64,000 nt of DNA, taken from Schistocephalus solidus. Its lineage: Eukaryota; Platyhelminthes; Cestoda; Diphyllobothriidea; Diphyllobothriidae. The stretch's first letter is position 1. Every line of letters begins with the position of its first letter. Under the pieces are notes generated by a model, which worked only from the letters and a program-made list of their open reading frames with translations, was not told where the DNA came from and ran no database searches. Location: the NCBI GenBank assembly GCA_017591395.1, contig WEDG01001244.1, positions 1 to 64,000 on the forward strand. The letters are read 5' to 3'. Below are positions 45,081 through 57,195 of this stretch, piece after piece. Made by a program: the position numbers and the translations under genes.

Positions 45081-45572
45081 ATGATCCTGAAAAGAACTGG
45101 GAGTTGGAAATGCTGCAAAGTGTTTAGAGTCACTCATGACCCATGAAAAATGCAGTAGAAAATGTATTAATCCCAGTCGCCCAATCACTTCGTGGGTAAA
45201 TGCCATTTTATACGTGCACATCGCTTCTAAAGGCCACATATTTTAGAACCTAAGGTAGCCATTTAATCTCGGCCGAATAAGTGCCCAAAACATCCCAAAA
45301 CTTAGGGCAGTAATAAGTGTGGAATACGAAGCGAGAACACGAGTTCACTAATCGGATAAGTGATATTGAATAAAAAAAACAAACCTCCACATCATAATTC
45401 AGTTGTATGTTGTGATCAAAAGATCACAATGAGTTTACGGCCTAGGCTGAAGATGAAACGTCAAAGGCGGGTAACCTGGAAGGGAATAAACAGTACTACA
45501 GGAAGGCAGGAGAGGGCGGAATACGAGCATTTGCCAACTTGACCCAAGTCTGATAATACTCAGGGATCGCGG

Positions 45573-45720
45573 TGGGGCTTCGTAGCTCAGTTGGCTAGAG
45601 CGTATGCTGTACTAAAGACTTCCCCTTGCTGGCCTGGGCTTGAATTCCACGGAGGCCGCCGAGTTTTTCACAAGTGGGTCAAAACGAATTATTCAAATCT
45701 GCCAAAATTCATTTACTAAA
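45573..45720 (+). mobile_element. tRNA-derived SINE
   Basis: A tRNA-like head: A-box region 'gtagctcagttggctagagc', B-box-like 'gggcttgaattccacgg', and acceptor-like pairing of ggcttc with gaggcc. A tail 'cacaagtgggtcaaaacgaa' is followed by 'ttattcaaatctgccaaaat', which also occurs at 13885-13910 without a head. The anticodon arm is too long for a functional tRNA. Confidence 0.55.
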
Positions 45721-46177
45721 TATACATAAGCTAACAACATTCATTGGATTGTGGGAACACAGATGGTGACAAAATAGCAACATCACCAAGTTTAACGCCC
45801 GACATATGCAACCGAATCACGCAATGCAAACTTAGTGGAACTTGCTTGTGTGAATCATGCGTGTGTGGCACACTTTGAATGGAGAAGGGGGTGTAGGGGG
45901 TACTACTTAGGGGTAGCACCACACAGGTTGCATTTGGCTGGTCCATTTGCCTCGTGCCGGTGAGGAATGCTCCTGTGGCCGCCTTAAACTGGCATCCAAC
46001 TCTCACCTTTAGCTTTTTGAAGCTATGTGTTGCCCAGTGGCCACACCCGGGGCAACCGTCACGACCAGCGGGCTCAACCAAGTGAAGGTCCCCATTGTTA
46101 CGTGTGCCTCCACACCCGGTATGTCTGACTCCCGAACTTCCCATCACCTCCCCCTCATATCAAAAGGCCTACGGTGG

Positions 46178-48640
46178 TTGGGTCCCATGGTCTCGGCGGC
46201 TGTAACGATAATGGCCTCCTTCTTCTGCGCACGTTTGCGGAAAACCGTTTCCTGCTGACCAACCCCTTCTTCCGACGCGGGAGAAGGCCACGCGGATGCA
46301 CCCTCGGTCGCGGCACTAGCAGCTGCTGGACTATGTTCTCGTCCGAAGGCGAGTTCGACAGGACGTGCTGGTGACCAAAGCGTGATCTGCGATGTTGATG
46401 TTTGGACGGACCACTGCATCGCCCTCTTCAAGATGAGGCTCCGACGTCAACCCCGCCAAAGACTCAAAAGTAAGCGCCCACAGGGTAAGTTAAATACAAT
46501 ATTTTTAAAGTGCTCTGCTCACTGATTTGAGTTCAACAACAAAATAACCCAGAAATTGGAAAATCTGCATGCTCCAACTAAAAATTCCAGGGTGGAAACA
46601 CGATGGCATCGGCTGCGAAATGTCATCCAGTCCACCGCCCTCGAAGTCCTCGGATGCGCATGCCGTCAACACCAGGACTGGTTTGACGATAATGACGCTG
46701 ACATCAGCAACTTACTCGCGGAGAAGAATGGACTACACAAAGCCTACATGGACCTTCGGACTGACGCCACCAAAGCAGCCTTCTTCAGATGCCGGCGCAT
46801 TGTACAGCAACCGCTGCGAGAGATGCAGGATGCCTGGATGATCCGAAAGGCTGAGGAAATCCAGGGGTATGCGGACCGCAATGAAATGAAAAACTTTTTC
46901 AAAGCCATCAAGGCCATCTACGGTCCCTGCGTCAAGGGAACCACTCCGCTGCTCAGCTCTGACGGCACAACACTGCTGACAGGGAAATCGAAAATTCTGA
47001 AGCGCTGGGCCGAGCACTTCCGAAGTGTCCTTTATTGCTCATCAGCCATCTCCGATGCTGCCATTGATCGACTCCCTCAAGTGGACATGAACAATGACCT
47101 GGATCTGCCGCCTTCCCTACCAGAAACCATCTGGGCCGTGCAGCAGATTTCCAGCGGTAAAGCACCGTGATCCGACGCTATCCCACCGGAATTCTACAAG
47201 CACGGTGGGCCCCGGCTGATGGCAGAACTACAAAACTCTTCCAGGAGATGTGGCGCCAAGGACAAGTTCCTCAGGATTTCAAAGACGCGACCATCGTCCA
47301 TTGCTACAAACGGAAGGGGAACTGGCAACTCTGTGATAATCACAGAGGCATCTCGTTGCTCAACATCACCGGGAAGATATTCGCCCGTATCCTTCTCAAC
47401 CGTCTGAACGGTCACCTAGAGCAGGGACTGCTCCCGTAAAGCCAATAGCTTCTGATAATACGTGGAATAATCGAAATGGTTTTCGCTGTTCGCCAGCCAC
47501 AAGCTAAATGCCAGGACATGCGAATCCACCACTACACTACGTTCGTTGGTCTGATTAAAGTCATTTACACAATGAATCACGACAGACTTTGGAAATTCAT
47601 GCAAAAAATCGGCAGTCCTGAGCGGTTCTCGCACATGGTGCGTCAGCTTCATGACGGGATGAGGGCGCGCGTCACTGACAACGGGACGGCATCCGAAGCA
47701 TTCGCAGTGACCAATGGAGTAAAGCAGAGCTGCGTAAAGGCCCCCACCCCGTTCAGTTTCATGTTCTCTGCTATGCTGATAGACGCCTACCGTGATGAGC
47801 AGCCTGGGATCCGCATCACCTACAGAACTGACGGGCAACTTCTCAATAGTCGTTGTATGCAGGCCTCAACGCATGTGTCTACGACTACAGTCCACGACTT
47901 GCTCTTCGCGGACGACTGCCCCCTAAACACCGTGACGGAGAATGACATGCAAACGAGCAAGGAAGGCTTCGACGCAGGCTGCGCAGGGTTAACAATGAGT
48001 ACAGCCAAAACGGTTGTCATGCGCCAGCCGCCACCCAGCGCAGAATACAACGATACCCGAATCAATTTCAATAGTGCTCAACTCAAAAATGCAGAAACCT
48101 TCGCTTATCTAGGAAGCACGATGTCGCGCAACACGAGAATCGATGACGAGGTTGCCCAACGGATCTCCAAAGCTAGTCAGGCCTTCGGCCGGCTGCAGGC
48201 CTCCGCGTGGAATCGCCACATATTTCACCTGAAGACTAAACTGAAGATGTACAAGGCCGTCGTCTTGACGACACTCCTTTACGGAGTGGAGACTTGGACC
48301 GTCTACTCAAACCAAGCCAGGAAGCTGAATCCCATCCATCTCAGCTGCCTCCGCAGAATACTGAAGCTGAGATGGCAAAACTGGATCCCGGACACGGAAT
48401 TCCTGGAGTGGACCGGAATCCTCAGCATCCATGCCATGCTGAGGCCAGTGCAACTACGATGGAGCGGCCACCTGGTAAGAATGGACGACGTGTGACTACC
48501 CAAGTGACTTTTCTACGGAGATGTCGCTACGTGTGCTCGCCGACATGGAGGTCAAAAACTACGCTACAAGGACACTTTGAAAAAATCTCTGAAGCAACTG
48601 CAAATCAACGCGGTGTCCTGGGAGGACCTCACCCAGAATA
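46178..48640 (+). pseudogene. LINE endonuclease remnant, RT and linker
   Basis: The endonuclease C-terminal remnant (46178-46440) is out of frame with what follows. The pre-RT frame 46556-47170 stops at 47168 where the G of a PGSDAI-type GGA codon became T (TGA). The RT frame 47476-48495 has [19 protein letters not shown] (motif B eroded) and FADD at 47905-47916. Motif A is changed ([14 protein letters not shown], losing the catalytic Asp), so the enzyme would be dead even if the frame were open. The thumb region to 48495 is well preserved. Confidence 0.8.
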
Positions 48641-49072
48641 GACCGGTTGGGAGAAGATCCATGAAGCCTGGTTCAGCAATCTATGAGGCCAACCAGATCG
48701 CTGCCGCCAAGGCAAAAAGAGCGGCACGAAAGTCACCAGCGCCCCGGACCAACACCATCGATGCCCAGGCCTTTCCAACATGCCCGCGCTGTCAACGCAT
48801 CTTCCGCGCGTGAATCGGCCTGGCCGGACATCTTCGGACGCAATGCACCAACAATCCGACAATACAAACTTCTATGTCAAATTCTGCCAAATCTCCTTTG
48901 GACTTGGTCACTTCGGTCACTTGGGAATCCATCGCACGGGGCTGGTGAACCAGTGCTTGGGGCTCCGACATCCAGTCACCGCGCTCACCTCCACTGCCCT
49001 CACTGCTCCCGCACATTTACTCATCGCATGGGCCTATTAGGACATATACGCCTCTACGACAACCTGCGGTAA
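48577..49072 (+). pseudogene. LINE zinc-finger array, reduced
   Basis: A basic linker is followed by CPRCQRIFRA and a stop, then after the deletion a finger of the form CPHCSRTFTHRMGLLGHIRL (within 48683-49072), ending DNLR-stop. Only about two to three of the five fingers of the reference copy remain. Confidence 0.7.
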
Positions 49073-49567
49073 ACCACCGGAGGCTAAGCCACATCAGTGC
49101 ACACTTCCTACACCAATACATAGACAACACCCTCAGCAACATCAGCAACGTACGGTTTCCTAGAAACCATGGCTTGGAATGCTGCCAGTCTGACACTTAC
49201 ACCAAACTATAACCAATCCGACGCGCTTAAAACTATCACGGTGCGCTAAAAGCTGTGGCTTGGAAGGTTGCCAACTGACGGGATAACTCGGACCGCGTGG
49301 TCAGCCTAATGTGTGTTTTGTGCGAAGTGGCTGACTGGTGGACTGAGCGTCAGGCTACAATGGCTCCATCTTAATTCGGCCTTTATGGCACTCCCACTCC
49401 GTGGGTTCCAAGCCAGGTGTGGTGGTAAGCCCAGGGGCGGCTCCGGCCGTGCAAGCCACCTGCGCCCTCTCCCATCTCCGGTCTTCTTGACTCTGTCTTG
49501 ACACCGGGTTCAGGTGGGGGAGGGGGAGAGTGTGCGATAGCTGCAGCGCAAGTCTACTATCACTTTA

Positions 49568-50876
49568 GACGAGGTCACCAGCAGCTGCACAAATCGGATG
49601 CAGGACAACACCCGTCTGGTTCCGGTCGCTCGATATCGGAAATTCTCTGCAGTACTCAATGTGACTTGTTCTGATACCTAGAACAGTGCCATCGGCATAA
49701 AGAGGCAGGAAATTCAACCGATACTTGGTGCAAACGAAGCGTCTTTCACTTAGCAGCCATATTAACAAACAGGCATTGCAGTTTGAGATGGTTATATATC
49801 TGCCAATTGAACCTTAGTTAATCCTTAAGGCAAGGTGTAGCAGTTCGAGGAGGTGTTCTGATATGGGGGTTTTTCCCCTTGTCTTAGCGTTCTGCTAGAT
49901 GTTCGTTTAGTGTCACCAGTCAATTATCGTGGAATATAGACGAAAAGTTCTACGGTATCAAAGGGTTAACCTGGCCCCAACCCTTTACTTTTTTATGCAT
50001 CCAATGAATTCAATGGCAAAGATACTGTTGGCGTTGAGCGTTCGGCGAGAAAAGTAAGACGATTTAGCATTCATTTTGTCAAACCATGGGTAGGCGTGTC
50101 TCGCAAAAGGACGATAGACTAAGTGGGATGCATATCTTATGTAAATTCGATATAACGTAAAATGTTTCATGGTAGAGCCAGCGTGGTTTTTGACAACTAA
50201 TCACCGGATATGAATACTTCAATACATTGGAGTCGGTCGGTATAGAGTAGATTCTAAGATTGGACTGAATATACAGGTTTTTTAAGCACCTGCTCGGAGC
50301 GAACTTTGTAAATCAACAAACTGATCGCGTCTTCGAAAATTTATGTACTCTATCTTTCCGAAGTAAGGGGTAAAGAATTTTTCCTTTCTCGCTACCAATC
50401 GGGGGGCTTGTAGGCGAACCAATCGGTTCGTTTTTGAGAAGGAATTTATTTTGAAAGAAAAACTTTTAAAGCCGCTGAGAACATTTTTCAAATTTACTCC
50501 ATTGGCATAGCAGCGACTTCCTACGTAACTGCGGCCCGATAATTATAAAGTCCATCGTTGAGCGTACAAAGTTGGCCCGTTATGACCAGACCTTCATTAT
50601 AAACAGAGATAAATTTAATTTATCAAGTTATTTTTGCTCAATGACATAACGGCAATAAACTAGTGACTAAGTTGAGGATGAAATGTCCATTCCATATGCC
50701 CTGATAACACCTTAACTTTGAAGTCGTCGTCGAATTCCTCCACAGAGAAGCTCTATCAAAACCGGCTACCATGCGTTCAACCTACAGGGGTTACGACTTA
50801 ATCCACTATTAAACTACTTGTAAATACCTGCATTAAATCAAGTGTATAGATATGACAGAGTGCAAACGCATTAGAC
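49568..50876. other. No recognisable gene; 3' flank of copy 5 at right
   Basis: Nothing coding was recognised. Around 50530-50740 there is weak similarity to the 3' flanks of copies 6 and 7 (for example 'gagcgtacaaagttggcccg' against 'gagtgtacacagttggtcca'), indicating an old shared flank. Confidence 0.4.
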
Positions 50877-50898
50877 TTTATTACTGGAACAGAGAAGT

Positions 50899-51399
50899 CT
50901 AGTAGCCATAGCCGTAGCCGTACTCCTTCTCCTCGTGGCATTCGCTGCCCTTGCACACCGTGGCGCAGTGACCGTCCTTGCAGTTGTAGCCCTCGAATTC
51001 ACCACTTTGGCAGTGTTCCGAGGTGCAGCCGGAGAAGTCTACACGACCGCTGAATTGAACGTGACCCTTGTACTGGCTCTGGCCCTTGGCGCCACCCTTC
51101 TCGAAGCGTTTGCCGTAGCCCTCCTGTTCGCCCCAGCTCTCAGCACTGGTCTGGGAGTAGGCGTGTGATTCGTAGCAGCCCTTGGGGTGGCAGATGTAGG
51201 CACAGCGGCCAGCCTTGCAGCCGTAGCCGAAGTAGTCACCCTTGTGGCAGGTCTCCTCGTAGCAGCCATCGAAGTAGATGTCGCCCTTCACAGCGGCCTT
51301 GCCGGAGAAGTGGCCGTGGCCAACTTTGCCGTAATGAGGCTCAGGGTAGTAGTGGGCGGAGGCGACGGCGACGAGGGCACAGAGAATGAGGAGTTTCAT
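50899..51399 (-). CDS. Secreted Tyr/Gly/Cys-rich protein, probable eggshell precursor, copy 5
   Basis: Intact 166 residues from the ATG at 51399 to the stop at 50899. The signal peptide, the two C-x4-C-x9-C-x4-C-x3-C-x4-C modules and the YGYGYGY tail are all present, with Lys25, Val26, Ala36 and Tyr47, which appear to be the family consensus. The poly(A) signal is TTTATT at 50877-50882. The upstream GTG-initiated frame to 51423 is ignored because it has no ATG. Copy 2 has a similar leader (gtgtgccacaaag), so copies 2 and 5 may be closest relatives in the 5' region. Confidence 0.8.
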   Translation of the reverse strand: MKLLILCALVAVASAHYYPEPHYGKVGHGHFSGKAAVKGDIYFDGCYEETCHKGDYFGYGCKAGRCAYICHPKGCYESHAYSQTSAESWGEQEGYGKRFEKGGAKGQSQYKGHVQFSGRVDFSGCTSEHCQSGEFEGYNCKDGHCATVCKGSECHEEKEYGYGYGY

Positions 51400-51439
51400 G
51401 GCTGTGGTTACTTTGTGGCACACTGCCGGATCTGTGGTC

Positions 51440-51495
51440 CTTATATACTGTATCAGGGAGGGCGGCGTGGTCGTGTTCGATTTTTTAATGCACTT
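51440..51495 (-). promoter_or_regulatory. Truncated promoter of eggshell-like gene copy 5
   Basis: Minus-strand TATATAAG (51440-51447) is present. The family promoter continues to ttttttaatgcact and then diverges, so the CAGCTG E-box found in the other copies is missing. Confidence 0.65.
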
Positions 51496-51724
51496 TGATA
51501 TCTATGTCTGCTGAGCATCGAGAGATATGTTGAGATATTAGTTTTCTGCAGAAGGTCACTGTGGCTTTTAGGCTCCTGACTGTCTAGGGTTCAAAAATCT
51601 CATTAAATAAGGGAATCACAGGCCGCATAAGTGTAGCAACCAGGAAATGGGTGTGGTTTTTAGTGGTGGTGAAGGATAAACTCCTCTAATAAATGAGATT
51701 AAGTATTGCTTTATGGATACCTTA

Positions 51725-51950
51725 CATGGGCGCCTAAACAGGACACAGGAATATGGACCGCTCCGTCCGCTCAAAAATACGTGGCTTTACAGGTATGCAC
51801 TAACCCTTACATAAAACGGTATTTCCACCTTAATCTTAACCCTAGAACTAGCCTTGTCTTAAACCCTACTGTTGACACGACAAAAACCTTAACCCTTAGC
51901 CTAATCATGACCGTGGTCATACCTAGAAAGTCGAAACCGAATGCTCGCGG
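51725..51950. repeat. Degenerate telomere-like tract with family unit
   Basis: 'aaacaggacacaggaatatg' at about 51733 resembles the words at 23279 and 23521 and is followed by CCCTAA-like words (ttaatcttaaccctagaac, accttaacccttagcc). Same relic family as 23005-23700. Confidence 0.5.
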
Positions 51951-51954
51951 CTAG

Positions 51955-52080
51955 ACCGTAGGATGTTTTCATTCAGTCAACGGGTAGCCGGACCATGGAA
52001 CTCACCACCGAGTAACATGGTGACGACCGGCACCATTAACATTTTGAATAGAAAACTTGCTAGCATAATTTTTGACCAAA
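51955..52080 (+). pseudogene. CR1/Jockey-like RT C-terminus relic
   Basis: The frame from 51963 reads FSFSQRVAGPWNSPPSNMVT then TGTINILNRKLASI. This fits the conserved end of CR1/Jockey RT proteins (pattern FFSQRV..WN.LP..VV...TVN.FK..LD). Only this end is recognisable. Confidence 0.5.
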
Positions 52081-53998
52081 ACCCTCTTTTAAAACATGAA
52101 TACTCACGGCCAGCTTGGGAAAACACTTTGTCTTCCATTAATCTTTTCGTACTGAGTCACAGTGAACAGAAGCAATTATTTTTCATAATTTTTTGTCGTG
52201 AACAGACCACATTCGAAAGGTTTGCAACTTTATTTTGAGTGTAGATATGCGAACTTTGTATACATAAATACGGTCATCGCGGGCTCTGACGGTAACCCTA
52301 CAAGAACAAATAAAAAAAGTTCGTCTTCGCATGAAATAATTCATGCATATCTAATTTAGAATGAGACCAACCAAGCTTGCCTGTGCAATGGCACAAATAA
52401 CATTTGCGAAATCTGACCATCTCATCCTCTGCACAAAAGACGATTGCAACTGTACTGGATCCCCAATGAAATAACCTTTCATTTTCTGCTAAAGAAAAAC
52501 TATTCCAGGCAAAGGTTTCCTAAGGTTTAATAAAATTTAGTGAAACACATTCCGCTTCAGTTCCTTCATGAAACCAGTGTTGTAGAAGAATCAGGCAGTG
52601 AGTTGCATGATCCTTGATTAAACTCAAACTGCGCAAGAAAGATGCAAAAATACTTTAGTCTTTCTATCGGAGACGCGTTGTAAAAAATTAAGGTAATCAA
52701 AAAATCTTCCTGCTTGCACGGATGAAATTGTATCAGGTGGCTAATCATTGTGTTCTGAAGTTTCGAACAAATCCGACGGAAACGGGTGACGTGCGTGCGC
52801 AGGTTCTATCATCTGACACGTGGGCTGCGTGTACATGGGTCTGATGCATGGATCACCAATATTGATGGGAGGCCGCCAATTAGCGCCACGACCAACGTGA
52901 TGGGGCCTACAGGACGGATTCAGAGTCCGTTTCGCATATACAGATGGCAAGTCCGATGTGCATGCCGCCAACGCGCCACATGATGGAATTCGTACATACG
53001 ATTCATCAAAGCCTAAAATGGGTAGCCGAAGTCGTTGCTCAAAATGCCTGATATCACCACTTCCCTGGCCAGCAATTGCATTTTCACAACTCTCTGTGTG
53101 AACCTTTGGCGCGGGTCGCTTCAACTTTTTCCTCTTTGGAAGACACCCGATCTAAAAATGGCTCGACCCATATGAAGTCGCACTTCCTCTACAGACATCT
53201 TGTTAACCCTTTTTTGTAAAAATGCAACTTCCACTGGCCACTGGTCAACATGTAAGGGATTAAACATACAATGCTCGGACATAATTAACCGGTTACATTT
53301 GCGATTATACAAGACTCCCATTTTATGATCAAAAACATACGCTCCCAGCCCTGAAACCTCGAAGTTGCAATTACACCATTTTATGCCGAAACGACTATCA
53401 CCACATCCGAAGACAGCCTAATTTTCTTGACTTTTGACCACATATAGGCAAATCAAGCCCTCCTCCTATGTATTCACTAATCTTCGTGATTACTGCTGAG
53501 GTGTTCCAACATAATCTCAAAAGACGAGTGTTATAGGCGCTCAAAACCCAATACTGTTAATACTGCCTCGAAGCCACCTTTGGCGTCAGTGACTGGGACC
53601 AAAATTGATTGTTGTAGACGACAACTGGACTCAGTCATGTTCAACCTACAATTTACGACAGCGGAGGAGCTGGAGAACAAAATGACATTCTGCTGCTAAT
53701 CAGACAGTCAATTGTGGATCAAGGCTTGTGAAATACTAAGTTACAACAGCAGCCATCAGCTGCACCATTTGCATAGTAAGCTACGCCGGCGAGTGACAAC
53801 TCATGCAGTACGACAACGCCAACGCGAAACACGATCATCCACAGCCGCAAATTCCCTAAAAAATGCATATACAAGAGCATTCGTTGAGAGAAGGTGAATA
53901 TCCCGAAGGAAGCAGAGTGAAGGTTACAGCCAGCCACGGCCATGGCGGAACATCGCGTGCAGGAAAAGAGTCAACGAGACCGTTACACGATATCTCGT
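52081..53998. other. No recognised gene; two minus-strand frames of unknown nature
   Basis: Minus-strand frames 53121-53321 (66 codons) and 52741-53124 (127 codons) are adjacent and overlap by 4 bases, which could be one frameshifted coding region. The protein (for example HFEQRLRLPILGFDESYVRI) was not recognised. A degenerate retroelement is possible. Confidence 0.25.
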
Positions 53999-55016
53999 GC
54001 CACTCGGAAGAGAAGGCCTCAACGGGTCTGACTCAACCATCTGCTGGTAAGTGATGTGACCAGAAGACCTCGTCCCCAAGCATAAGATGTTGGGCCCAAC
54101 TTCCCTTCGGCTGACGATGGAAGGAGCTTGAGCCAGAGGAAGCAGTTGAGAGTTGCGAACGCAAATGCAAGGAAATCAATCGATTGTTTGGGTATTGAAT
54201 CCAAATTCGAAGGTGACAAACTATACCACCAGACAGGCCACCTCACCGATTTTGACTCGGTTGAGACTTTTTGACGAGCTGACGATCAAGCCTGGATGCG
54301 CACAGACCGTCTAGTCAACCAAAAGGCAAACTTGCCTGTCCTATAACAAGTTTTGTGGAATTACTTGATAGACGGAGCAATGGCTCGAAACAGTCAGAAT
54401 CGTCAAATATTGCCATGTTCACTGAGGACGGGTCAACACACCCGACAGTGGAATGGGGGTCCGTGCCGCACCCGCTGACGGCAATGCCAAGCTACGCGCC
54501 AATAATGGTGAACATGTAACTCACACAACCCTTCAGTCTCTGGAGAGAAGTAGACGAAACCATAGTTGGAAACATAAATATACCCCAACCATCTGTGAGC
54601 GCCACTCAGAATTTTGCTCATCTACCTTCCAATCACCTCTTCACCAGTATTACGGAAAGCGATTCGGCCTACCTCAAGCAACCTACTTGTCACTAAGTCT
54701 ATTATAACGTTTTCGGATGAAAAAATACATGCGAAACTAGGGTCATTCTGAAATCGACGATATGGTGGACGCATCAGATGGAATTCCGCTAGGAATGGAG
54801 TAGTACGGAGTGCTCTGAGGACCAAATACCCGTGAGCTATAAAGGATACTACAATTTAGCCTCATGGCCTGGCAAGTTGCAATCAGCGGTCAAATATTTA
54901 TTCAAAGACCTGTAGTCTCCCGTCATGTGCAACCGAATCAAGCAATGCAAACTTAATGGAATAAAACACTACCTCCGAACTTGCTTGTGTGAGTCATGCG
55001 TGTGTGGCACTCTTTA
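53999..55016 (+). repeat. Long direct repeat, family D copy 2
   Basis: Matches 44138-45080 through about 54901, and 54921-55016 matches 45797-45874 (atgcaaacttagtggaactt region and gcttgtgtga-tcatgcgtgt). This copy has no tRNA-like insertion, so it shows the uninterrupted arrangement. Confidence 0.65.
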
Positions 55017-57105
55017 GATTAACATATCGCGCGGCATCACAAAATATTCTTCCTAGTCATCTTGAATTGAAAAAAAACACTGAGACACTTAAGATGGAAG
55101 ACGAAAGGAGGCCAACCAAACTGGATTACAGTGCACACATTCCTAAATATAAAGAACTGAAAACCCGATTTATTGTGTGGAGACCAGGCTTTGCGTAGGA
55201 AATGTATACTCAGCGTTTGTATCTGTCAGTCACTGCACATGAGCTCAACTCCGGTCATCCAGGCTCTATCTCAACTACGGCTCCAGGTGTTTGAAGGATA
55301 AGAAGGTGCCACAGATGCAGCTCACATTCACCATAAACAAATCACTATACTTAACCTGCTGTGGGTCACACCGTCAAAATGGTCGCCTACGAAGGTCTAA
55401 CTGACAGAGGAAAAGCAATCTTAACCTTAGGCCACTAAGACGCACGAACAGTCCTGAAATGGAAGGTTGCCATCCGACGGGGTGAGTCGGTTTAACACAG
55501 GAACGTATTTCGGGTTGCAGTGACTTAATCATAAATTTTGCCTTATGCTGGTCACATTCACGGGGTATCTAGGCGAACCGAAGACAGCCTGTATAGCACG
55601 CATAGAAGGGTCGCTAAGATATTTCAGCCACAGAATATACGCTTACCTCAGGTGATGGGGAGTTGATACTGTCATCGGGACGTAGTGAGTGAGGAAAGGG
55701 AGGAGGAATAGGGGGAGTGCGACATGGCTTAACCATTAAAAATGGCATACACAAGTAATTGATATGCAGAGGTGCACCTCGTTCTTCCAGACTGTAGAAT
55801 TATTGCGTGTCTGGTGGTTGTAGTGTCCGGATGAAACGTACAGATGATAGGAACAAGGTTTCGCTCCACAGGCCTCCAAATGCATGACAGTTATCGCGTT
55901 CGACATCCACATTCCATTTTACTATGACCAGCGTCCCCACGATACTTTGGTTCGTGCTGCATTCACAACTTAGCGACCAATTCCATCGTTGTGCTGCGCA
56001 AGATAAGGGTAACCTAGAGCGTATTATCCCCCATATCGAACCTTCTCGTCAGTCAGATAAGATGGATTAATCCTGTGGTAAGGGAAGCTGTACGTCTATA
56101 AAACCTTACCCATCAAACGCAACTCCCAACTAGTATGGTTCTGTAGAAACAGCGACAGCAACCCCATGGGTAACCAGACATAATATATGCTGGTTTCCTT
56201 CCAGGCAAATTCTTCTGTCCTTTTGGGACTCTGCAGTGACCTGGGCTGTCTCGACAGACCAATTCAGAGGAGCGCTACTTGTCTCTTCGCGAGGGACGAA
56301 ACAGAAAATATACAATAAATGAATACCCGTACTCACACCTTCTGCACACAGACCGCGGCTGATTGATGCCAGCCATGCAGCCGAAGTACTAGTTGAAAAA
56401 AGGCGTTCCTATTCCAAAGTCTTACCTCTCCCGCCAAAGTGACGTCGCTCATTCCACAAACTGAGTGTCCATTTGCTTTAACCTGATCCCATAACCAAAC
56501 AACCAGACAAGCCGACCATCCTGATATCACGAGAAGCAACCAGGTTCCACATCGATATCGCCAGCCTCAAAGAAAGCCACGTTTCATAAGGAGGGCAACC
56601 AGCTTACGTCAGTGAATCATACATATTCTACTGGGACGATGTGAGGCTAGAGTCATCTCCTGCATGAAATCCACGCCTCAATATTTCCCTGAGTCTGCCT
56701 TTACGTGGAAAAAAATCGCCACCCGTATCAACACTAACCTTTCTGCAATGACAAGCACGGACAACGCAATATATAAGATCTGCGAATATCTGCCTACTCT
56801 CCTCGTGTCCGTGCTCAGAGCGCACACATTTACTGTTTTCTCTAACACCAAAGGTCACCTGGCAAGAGGCCACATCAATTGAAAACTGACATACTTCACG
56901 GAGGCTACTACACGATAACAGACTTCCTCTGCAGAAGATGTGTGCAGAACACAACCTCCTCACTACGAACACCAACATTCATCTTCCTAATCGCAGGACG
57001 ACAACATGGACGCACACGTGACCCCAGCAGTAGCAAACTGTGTAAATGTCATGAAGGATGCAAAACTTAAGGAAATCGAGACAGGATATTAGTTCTGATA
57101 ATACC
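55017..57105. other. No recognisable gene
   Basis: About 2 kb. A short scrap of LINE tail, 'ggaaggttgccatccgacgg' (near 55461), is visible. The 116-codon minus-strand frame at 56628-56978 was not recognised. Confidence 0.35.
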
Positions 57106-57195
57106 GAGTTACTCTGTCATTTGGCAACCTTCCAAGCCACGACATTTAGCGCGTCATGATAGAATCAAGCGCATCCTATTTATAGTGAAGAATGC
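57106..57195 (-). mobile_element. Fragment of the LINE 3' tail
   Basis: Matches 4829-4920 of the minus-strand LINE with changes: 'ggcaaccttccaagccacga', 'tttagcgcgtcatgatag', 'tatttatagtgaagaatgcg'. Confidence 0.6.

Larger units (their letters stand above)
45883..49567 (+). mobile_element. Second plus-strand LINE copy, internally deleted
   Basis: Same family as 37107-42503. The leader matches (gtgtagggggtactacttag), but at about 46177 it jumps to the middle of the endonuclease, losing roughly 0.83 kb relative to the reference copy. A second deletion near 48895 removes about 0.5 kb of the zinc-finger region. The 3' end stops at about 49567, short of the final 90 bases or so of tail present in the other copy. 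Confidence 0.8.
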
